From Psychroflexus sp. (GTDB lineage Bacteria; Bacteroidota; Bacteroidia; Flavobacteriales; Flavobacteriaceae), in the NCBI GenBank assembly GCA_003565575.1, contig PXBV01000207.1, forward strand, positions 1 through 6,359: a stretch of 6,359 nucleotides of DNA, read 5' to 3'. The notes beneath the pieces are model-generated. The model was given only the letters and a program-made list of their open reading frames with translations, was not told the origin of the DNA and did no database searches. Position numbers and translations under genes: made by a program. Every line of letters begins with the position of its first letter. The stretch's first letter is position 1. Below, one piece after another: positions 1 to 5,800 of this stretch.

Positions 1-147
1 ATGTTAACTTCAGACGAAATTGTTATAGATAGAACAGAATGGGGCATCAAATTTATGTCTAAATCGTTTATCGAGAATCTTGGAGATAACTTTGTAAGCG
101 ATGACATGGTTATATCTTTTAACCTAAAAGCCTTTAAAGCTGAATAA
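1..147 (+). CDS. YceI-family protein, C-terminal fragment
   Basis: The window opens inside a gene. Frame 1 reads 48 codons to a TAA at 145-147, and the peptide (IVIDRTEWGIKF near the start, then DMVISFNLKAFKAE at the end) matches the last strands of the YceI-like fold, where a V/I-x-I-D-R-T-x-W-G-I segment and a final hydrophobic strand are typical. YceI proteins are usually exported beta-barrel-like proteins that bind polyisoprenoid or other amphiphilic molecules in the periplasm; the substrate here is unknown. The ATG at position 1 is very probably an internal methionine, because full YceI proteins are about 170-220 aa. The signal peptide and most of the domain lie upstream of the window. 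The gene converges with the minus-strand genes to its right, and a palindromic terminator follows 20 bp after the stop. Confidence 0.72.
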   Translation: MLTSDEIVIDRTEWGIKFMSKSFIENLGDNFVSDDMVISFNLKAFKAE

Positions 148-167
148 TTTTTAAGGTAAAAAGAACA

Positions 168-203
168 AAAAAAACCCTACAAATTAATTTGTAGGGTTTT
201 TTT
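168..203. terminator. Bidirectional rho-independent terminator
   Basis: This is a perfect 36-nt palindrome. CCCTACAAATT (175-185) pairs with AATTTGTAGGG (186-196), flanked by an A-tract on the left (168-174) and a T-tract on the right (197-203). The A-tract becomes a U-tract when read from the minus strand, so the same hairpin can end transcription from both sides. It lies between the YceI gene (+) and the secreted-protein gene (-), which is where a shared terminator is expected. In the RNA the innermost A/T bases would form the loop. Confidence 0.9.
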
Positions 204-237
204 ATTTAGTTCGTATAGTTTAAAAATCCACTCAGTA

Positions 238-275
238 GAAAGCGACGCACTGAGCTAAGTCAGAGTGTGACTTTC
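238..275. repeat. Degenerate palindromic intergenic repeat
   Basis: The left arm GAAAGCGACGCACT (238-251) is largely complementary to the right arm AGTGTGACTTTC (264-275), with one bulge or mismatch region and a G-T wobble. The central part, CACTGAGCTAAGTCAGAGTG (248-267), resembles from memory the CACTGAGCgAAGTCgaAGTG palindrome scattered between genes in many Bacteroidetes genomes. The element is non-coding and lies between the shared terminator and the stop codon of the secreted-protein gene, so it would form a stem-loop in that gene's 3' untranslated RNA. The structure is seen directly; membership in a dispersed family is an inference that needs a genome-wide search. Confidence 0.5.
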
Positions 276-328
276 CAGCTTTCCACTGTTTTATGCTATA
301 AAAGGTCATAACTGTTGGCATGATTTAA

Positions 329-1576
329 CTAATCTACAGAAAATATTCTAGCCCCAACCCTAAAGGTAAAATTAAAGTTAAATCCAGTTGGACTACCTTC
401 GTTTATAACATCAATTATAATTTGATCTACGCCTCCCCCATCTCTTATAGCTTGTTTTACACTTGAATCTAGTATAAAATAACTACTTGCTTGTGGATTA
501 GAAGTTGAAGACGAACGGTAGTAGATATTTGGAGAGTTAGGGGATGTTGGATTTGCTATCATTGTTTCATTATTATTGGCTGATTGTGATAGATCTCCTT
601 GAAAAGCTAGACTCGCAGGTGGAGGATTTTGGCGCAAGCTTAAAGTTGGATTTTCAATTGTGCTCCCATCTGCTAGTCTAAGTCGGAAATAACCAATATT
701 TGCTAACACACCATTTGCGCCATAAGCAGCAAAACTTAAAACAGAAAAATCAATATCATAAAGGGTACCATCAGTAAAGGTAATTGTAGATTCTGAGGTG
801 AAATCGTCTCTCATAACTAACCCATTGTTAGTACCAGTTAAATGACCATTTCCAGTAGAGCTTAATGTTCCAGTAACAGAAGCATAATCACCTGTAAACG
901 TAACGGTACCATCAGTAGTAGAGGTACGATCAAAATTTAGAACTCCAACATCAGACGTAGTTACAGAAAAGTCACAAGTACTGCCGTTATAGGACACTGT
1001 AAAGTTATCTGTACCTTGGGCTATGGGTTCTCCAGAACCTACAAGGGTTACTGTTTTAGTTCCTGCGGTAGTAAAACTTCCACTAGCACTAAAACTATAA
1101 CCATTCACAGTATTGGTGGTAATGTTGTAAGGACCACCAGTGTCTACAGTAATTTCTAGCTCTACCGTTTCAGTACTAGTAAGTGGCTGCCCGTCTACAT
1201 ATACACCGTTAACAGTAGAGGTACAAGTACCACCGCCGCCTCCAAGTGTTCCCTCTGAGCCGCATAAGCTAAGCCAAGCAGTTGAATTATATACCTCCAA
1301 ACATTTAGCATCTATATTATAAATCATTAAGCCCTGTGCAGGAGTAGTAATCGCAGCCCTTTCTGCTGAAGTAAGCCGCGGTGGTAAAAAGCCTTTTTCA
1401 GTGGAGGTTATATCCAATATGGCCGATGCATCTGGTGTGGTGGTACCAATTCCCACTTGGGCACTGGCGGTGGTCAAGGTTAAGATAAAAAGCAGGAGGA
1501 AAAGAGGCCTCTTCCAACCTCTCCCAAGGAGAGGAGCTTTTATTTCTATGTTTTGTTTTATTTTTTTCATGGTCAT
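329..1576 (-). CDS. Secreted surface protein with flavobacterial QVGIGTTTPD module and Ig-like repeat
   Basis: This 415-aa protein is exported. Residues 1-24 form an unusually long basic n-region, 25-36 are hydrophobic (PLFLLLFILTLT), and a type I cleavage site fits ASA|Q at 39/40. Residues 40-105 (QVGIGTTTPDASAILDI, then KGFLPPRLT, ending WLSLCG) are a module common at the mature N-terminus of flavobacterial cell-surface and adhesin-like proteins. A Gly-rich linker (GTLGGGGG, 109-116) leads to one Ig-like repeat at about 118-207, with the pattern NGVYVDG, YNITTNTVNGYSFSASG, GTKTVTLVGSGEPIAQGTDNFTV and CDFSVTT. Residues 210-415 are a beta-rich region of no family I recognise. There are four cysteines in the mature part (92, 105, 118, 201) and no obvious type IX secretion C-terminal domain. 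The start is either the ATG at 1574-1576 or the one at 1568-1570 (MKKIKQ). No clear promoter precedes it, so it may be co-transcribed with the exported-protein gene upstream. Its role could be adhesion or carbohydrate binding, but that is a guess. Confidence 0.85.
   Translation of the reverse strand: MTMKKIKQNIEIKAPLLGRGWKRPLFLLLFILTLTTASAQVGIGTTTPDASAILDITSTEKGFLPPRLTSAERAAITTPAQGLMIYNIDAKCLEVYNSTAWLSLCGSEGTLGGGGGTCTSTVNGVYVDGQPLTSTETVELEITVDTGGPYNITTNTVNGYSFSASGSFTTAGTKTVTLVGSGEPIAQGTDNFTVSYNGSTCDFSVTTSDVGVLNFDRTSTTDGTVTFTGDYASVTGTLSSTGNGHLTGTNNGLVMRDDFTSESTITFTDGTLYDIDFSVLSFAAYGANGVLANIGYFRLRLADGSTIENPTLSLRQNPPPASLAFQGDLSQSANNNETMIANPTSPNSPNIYYRSSSTSNPQASSYFILDSSVKQAIRDGGGVDQIIIDVINEGSPTGFNFNFTFRVGARIFSVD
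1502..1540. repeat. REP-like palindromic repeat inside a signal-peptide coding region
   Basis: Read on the plus strand, CCTCTCCCAAGGAGAGG (1518-1534) is a hairpin with 7-bp G/C-rich arms (1518-1524 and 1528-1534) and a 3-nt loop. Next to it is a perfect 12-bp palindrome, AAGAGGCCTCTT (1502-1513). The stretch is much richer in G and C than the flanking DNA. On the minus strand it encodes KAPLLGRGWKRPLF (residues 13-26 of the secreted protein). From memory it resembles the dispersed CTCCTT-GGAG-GGTTGG-GAGG palindromes of Bacteroidetes genomes. The palindromes are seen directly; the family assignment is inferred. Confidence 0.6.
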
Positions 1577-1628
1577 CTGTTCTTAAGTATGATTTTTTTA
1601 AATTATGAATTTTTAGTTTGTTGATTTG

Positions 1629-1663
1629 AAAGTTCTTAAAGTTTAAAAGTTTAATTAAAGTTT
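1629..1663. repeat. Cluster of AAAGTTT short repeats in the leader of the secreted-protein gene
   Basis: On the plus strand AAAGTT or AAAGTTT occurs four times in 35 bases (starting at 1629, 1638, 1646 and 1657), separated by 2-5 A/T bases. On the coding (minus) strand these are AAACTTT units, 53-87 bases upstream of the ATG at 1574-1576. They could be no more than low-complexity leader sequence. Their even spacing on one side of the heptamer array makes them worth recording. No TAnnTTTG promoter element is visible in this interval. Confidence 0.5.
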
Positions 1664-1708
1664 ACTTTGTACGTTGTACTTCGTACTCTTTACTTTCTAA
1701 CTTTCTAC
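1663..1708. repeat. Heptamer tandem repeat (consensus TACTTTG) overlapping a stop codon
   Basis: TAC recurs at exactly 7-base intervals at 1663, 1670, 1677, 1684 and 1691. The units are TACTTTG, TACGTTG, TACTTCG, TACTCTT and TACTTTC, followed by an 8-base unit, TAACTTTC (1698-1705), and a partial copy, TAC (1706-1708). The array spans the TAG stop (1697-1699) of the 221-aa gene and lies in the leader of the secreted-protein gene. Seven is not a multiple of three, so any copies gained within the coding part would shift frame. Degenerate TACTTTG/TACTTCG arrays are, as I recall, seen elsewhere in Flavobacteriaceae. Confidence 0.75.
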
Positions 1709-2362
1709 TAAAAAAGGAGGCGCTAAGCCAGAACACCTATTTACATAAGGGAAGGTATAGGTTTGTTTAGATTGAGGAGTAAAGGTTTTATACTTGGGCT
1801 TCGCATACTTGAGTATAGCGAGCGTATCGTAGTAAGCACCTTGATTAAAGAGGAAATGTTTATTTATAGTAAAGTATTTGCGAGCAAATTTAACTTGTAC
1901 ATTGGCTATTCCAAAAGCTTTGAGGTTGCTTGTAGTAGGTTGAGGTAAGGGAGACATGGGGAATTTGGGAAATCGTTTAGCTTGATGCAAAGCTGCGTTA
2001 CCCTTAGCATCATTTTCATGATGAGTTGATTTTTTAAGCGAATGCTTATTAGGCAAAGTAACCAAAGAAGCATTGAAATGAGAAATTCCTGTGATAACTG
2101 TTCCTTCTACAACATATATTTGATTGACTACAGATTTATCTTCGCTATTAAAACCCTGTGTTTCTGTAAAAGTTTCTGATGCGGAGTTAACTTTGGAATG
2201 AGTGCTTGCCTCTTTCGAGAAATCAAAAGTAGTCAGCACACCTTTCTCAACATATATATGTCCTAGACCCGATATGGCTGGTTGGTTGGCATACAGGAAA
2301 TGGCATAATAAACTTAGAAAAATGCAAGAAAGTCTTTTCACTATGTATTTTTCAAAAATCAT
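1697..2362 (-). CDS. Exported protein of unknown function, 221 aa
   Basis: I do not recognise a family. With the ATG at 2360-2362 the protein is 221 aa and starts MIFEKYIVKRLSCIFLSL. A basic KR pair, a hydrophobic stretch (about 11-24) and a plausible cleavage site at YA|NQ (25/26) indicate a type I signal peptide; no lipobox is evident although Cys 12 and Cys 20 lie in the leader. The reading frame also extends upstream to a TTG, but the ATG is preferred. The mature part has two similar segments, IYVEKGVL (36-43) and IYVVEGTV (82-89), about 46 residues apart. A polar, His/Lys-rich middle follows, then a basic aromatic C-terminal half and the ending RCSGLAPPFLVES. It precedes the secreted-protein gene by 120 bp on the same strand, so the two may form a small operon. 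A TAnnTTTG promoter element lies 63 bp upstream of the ATG. The layout suggests an envelope or surface role; nothing in the sequence shows an activity. Confidence 0.65.
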   Translation of the reverse strand: MIFEKYIVKRLSCIFLSLLCHFLYANQPAISGLGHIYVEKGVLTTFDFSKEASTHSKVNSASETFTETQGFNSEDKSVVNQIYVVEGTVITGISHFNASLVTLPNKHSLKKSTHHENDAKGNAALHQAKRFPKFPMSPLPQPTTSNLKAFGIANVQVKFARKYFTINKHFLFNQGAYYDTLAILKYAKPKYKTFTPQSKQTYTFPYVNRCSGLAPPFLVES

Positions 2363-2424
2363 ATTTGAAAACAAGTAACTAAATCATTATAATTTAAAAC
2401 ACTTTAAACTACAAAATATTCATA

Positions 2425-2432
2425 CAAATGTA
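2425..2432 (-). promoter_or_regulatory. Bacteroidetes-type promoter -7 element (TACATTTG)
   Basis: On the minus strand the octamer TACATTTG matches the TAnnTTTG -7 consensus used by the primary sigma factor of Bacteroidetes. It would place the transcription start near 2418 and give a leader of about 55 bases to the ATG of the 221-aa exported protein. The expected -33 TTG-type element is not clear; only an AT-rich TTTAAAC lies at about the right distance. It is the only such octamer I found between the terminator at 2500-2547 and that gene. Confidence 0.5.
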
Positions 2433-2499
2433 CTGAATAAAAATAAGTTTAAATAAAACTTAAAAAAGATATAAAATTTCAATTTAAACTGCTCAATTG

Positions 2500-2547
2500 A
2501 AAAAATGACAAAAGCCATTTCTCTTTACGAGAAATGGCTTTTGTCAT
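2500..2547 (-). terminator. Rho-independent terminator of the rpoC operon
   Basis: A perfect 19-bp stem is formed by 2505-2523 and 2529-2547, with a 5-nt loop (2524-2528). Read on the minus strand it is followed at once by a run of six U (2505-2500). It starts 21 bases after the stop of the DUF3467 gene and separates the rpoC operon from the exported-protein pair. On the plus strand the hairpin lacks a downstream T-run, so it works mainly in one direction. Confidence 0.93.
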
Positions 2548-2568
2548 ATAATACCTTAAAAGAAAAGT

Positions 2569-2886
2569 CTAAGCTTCTCCTGTAGGTCCACCAAAATTCA
2601 AAGGAATATTGGTTTTTTCTTGTTCTTTAATAGAACCTTGACTTTTCTCAAAACGATGGATGTTGTCATTCAAAGCTTTCAACAATCGCTTAGCGTGTTG
2701 TGGTGTGAGAATAATTCTAGACCTCACTTTATTCTTAGGAGACCCAGGCATAATGTTCACAAAATCCAATACAAACTCCGTTTGTGAATGGTTGATGATG
2801 GCTAAATTGCTATAAATGCCTTGAGCCACATCATCATCAATTTGGATATTTAGCTTTTGTTGCTTTTTATCGTTTTGATCGCTCAT
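2569..2886 (-). CDS. DUF3467-family protein
   Basis: This is a small soluble protein of 105 aa with no signal peptide or membrane segment. It matches DUF3467. A charged N-terminus (SDQNDKKQQKLNIQID) is followed by the core YSNLAIINHSQTEFVLDFVN (25-44), a basic segment KNKVRSRIILTP (51-62), a helix HAKRLLKALNDNIHRFE (64-80) and an ending with NIPLNFGGPTGEA. The molecular function is unknown. Its position directly after rpoC, with only 2 bp between the rpoC TAA and this ATG, suggests translational coupling and production alongside RNA polymerase, and as far as I recall this adjacency is common in Bacteroidetes. No Shine-Dalgarno sequence precedes it, which is normal in this phylum. The operon ends at the hairpin 21 bp downstream. 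Confidence 0.9.
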   Translation of the reverse strand: MSDQNDKKQQKLNIQIDDDVAQGIYSNLAIINHSQTEFVLDFVNIMPGSPKNKVRSRIILTPQHAKRLLKALNDNIHRFEKSQGSIKEQEKTNIPLNFGGPTGEA

Positions 2887-2888
2887 GA

Positions 2889-5800
2889 TTAATTAAAGTT
2901 TACATTCACTTCTTGTTTCTTCTCCATCATAGTCGCCAATTCTTCTTTGGAACCTACAATAATGTCGTCGAATTCTCTCAGACCAGTACCTGCAGGAATT
3001 TTATGTCCAACAATTACATTTTCTTTTAAACCTTCTAGATAATCAATTTTTCCACTTACCGCAGCTTCATTTAATACCTTAGTAGTTTCTTGGAAAGAAG
3101 CAGCCGAAATAAACGACTTAGTTTGTAGGGATGCTCTAGTGATTCCTTGCAATATTGGAGAAGCGGTAGCGGATTCTGCATCTCTAGCCGTTACCAATTG
3201 TTTATCTTCACGCTTCAAAATAGAATTTTCATCTCTTAATTCACGTAGTGTAACAATTTGACCTGGCTTAAGCACAGTACTATCTCCGGCATCTTCAACA
3301 ATTTTCTTACCAAAGATATTATCGTTTTCTTCAATAAAATCTTCTTTATGTACAAGCTGATTTTCTAAGAAAATAGTGTCACCAGAGTCCTGGATTCTTA
3401 CTTTTCTCATCATTTGTCTCACAACCACTTCAAAGTGTTTATCGTTAATTTGAACACCTTGCAGTCTATAAACTTCCTGAACTTCGTTCACTAAGTATTG
3501 TTGAACAGCACTTGGACCTTTGATGTTCAAAATATCTTCTGGAGTTACAGAACCATCAGATAGAGGCATACCTGCTTTTACATAATCATTCTCTTGTACT
3601 AAAACTTGGTTAGACAATTTAACTAAGTATTTTTTGACTTCGCCAAGTTTAGACTCAATGATAATTTCTCGGTTACCTCTTTTAATTTTTCCAAAAGAAA
3701 CCACACCATCTATTTCACTTACCACAGCAGGATTCGAAGGATTTCTCGCTTCAAACAATTCTGTAAGACGTGGAAGACCCCCAGTAATATCACCCGCTTT
3801 AGATGATTTTCTAGGAATTTTCACTAAAATCTTACCTATATTGATTTCTTCATCATCATCAACCATCAAGTGAGCTCCAACTGGCAAGTTGTAAGACCTC
3901 ATTACCTCATCGACATTATTTTTGATGTGTAAAGTCGGTATTTTACGTTTATTTTTAGATTCTATAATTACTTTTTCTTTAAAGCCAGTTTGCTCATCAC
4001 TTTCTACCTCATAAGTTTGACCTTGAATAATGTTTTCAAATTCAACCTTACCAGAAAATTCCGAAATAATAACACCATTGTAAGGGTCCCATTTACAGAT
4101 AATGTCTCCCTTTTTAACCTTGTCTCCAGGGCTTATCAATAACTCAGAACCGTAAGGAATTACATTTGTACTTAATGCTATACCAGATTTTTTATCAAAG
4201 ATTTTGACCTCAGACGTTCTAGAGATGACAATATCTACTTTCTTTCCTTCGCTATTTTGTCCTTCTACAGTTTTAAGGTCTTCTATTTCTGCAACACCGT
4301 CAAATTTTGCATCTAATTTATTTTCTTCTGAAATGTTTCCTGCAATACCACCAACGTGAAAGGTTCTTAGAGTTAATTGTGTTCCAGGCTCTCCAATAGA
4401 TTGAGCCGCAACTACACCTACTGCTTCACCTCTTTGAACAGTTTTGTTGGTAGATAAATTTCTACCATAACATTTCACGCAAATTCCTTGTTTAGCTTCA
4501 CAAGTTAATGGAGAACGTACTTCAACAGAATTTAAAGCAGAAGCTTCAATTTTTTCTGCTGCATCTTCATGGATTTCTTCACCAGCATTCACAAGAAGTT
4601 CTTGTGAAATAGGATCTATAACGTCATTTAAAGCTGTTCTACCTATAATTCTCTCTCCAAGACTTTCTACAACTTCATCGTTTTTCTTCAATGCAGAAAC
4701 TTCAATACCTCTCAAGGTTCCACAGTCTTCTTCTCTTACGATAACATCTTGAGAAACATCTACCAATCTACGCGTTAAATACCCCGCATCTGCAGTTTTT
4801 AATGCTGTATCGGCAAGACCTTTACGAGCACCGTGAGTAGAGATAAAGTATTCTAAAATGGATAGACCTTCTTTAAAGTTGGAAAGAATCGGGTTTTCAA
4901 TAATTTCACCACCAGCAGAAGTAGACTTTTTAGGCTTAGCCATCAATCCACGCATACCGGTTAACTGGCGAATTTGTTCTTTAGAACCCCTTGCACCAGA
5001 ATCAAGCATCATATATACTGAGTTGAAACCTTGCTTGTCTTCACGAATTCGCTTCATAGCAAGTTCAGTAAGATTAGCATTGGTAGCTGTCCAGATATCA
5101 ATCACCTGATTGTAACGCTCGTTGTTGGTAATAAGACCCATATTATAATTACCTATAACACCTTCAACTTGCTCATTAGCCTCATCAATCATGGTTTGCT
5201 TTTCTTCAGGGATAATAATATCACCTAAAGAGAAGGATAACCCACCTCTAAAGGCAAACTTATATCCTAAGCTTTTAATTTCATCAAGAAACTCTGCTGT
5301 TTCTGGAACTGATGTTTTCTTAAGCACTTTAGCAATAACATCTCTTAGTGCTTTTTTGGTCATTACATCATTAATAAAACCGACACTGTCTGGAACGGAT
5401 TGATTGAACAATACGCGACCTACAGTGGTTTCTATATTTTTCTTAATGATATTTCCATGTTCATCTATATCATTAGTTTTTATAGTAATAAGGGCATTCA
5501 AGTCAACTTGCTTTTCATTGTAAGCAATATTTACTTCTTCCTCTGAGTAAAATCTTAAACCCTCACCTTTTACTTTTTCTTCTTCAGTGGATTTTCTTGG
5601 TTTTGTCATGTAATACAAACCAAGAACCATATCTTGAGAAGGAACTGTAATAGGAGATCCATTAGCTGGATTCAAAATACTGTGTGATGCCAACATCAAT
5701 AGCTGAGCTTCTAAGATAGCTTCTGGTCCTAATGGCAAATGAACTGCCATTTGGTCTCCATCAAAATCGGCGTTGAATGCAGTACAAACCAATGGATGCA

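Noticed and set aside
768..915. Similar GGTACCATCAG sequences twice in the secreted-protein gene
   Set aside because: They encode the recurring TDGT turn of a beta-rich protein; no longer duplicated unit surrounds them.
1140..1586. Open frames on the plus strand opposite the secreted-protein gene
   Set aside because: Their peptides are low-complexity antisense shadows of the Gly/Thr/Ser-rich coding sequence, with no recognisable domain.
2363..2374. Upstream TTG start that would lengthen the exported protein by four residues
   Set aside because: An ATG at 2360-2362 is in the same frame, gives a better signal-peptide n-region and has no weaker upstream context, so the TTG is not needed.
2477..2502. 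Inverted repeat TTTCAATT / AATTGAAA with a 10-base loop
   Set aside because: The arms are short and only A/T-rich with one C/G pair each, in very AT-rich DNA; this is expected by chance and gives no stable hairpin.
3790..4340. Large insertion between the two trigger-loop halves of RpoC
   Set aside because: It aligns in order and motif with the SI3-type sandwich-barrel insert known from E. coli RpoC, so it is not a novel insertion.
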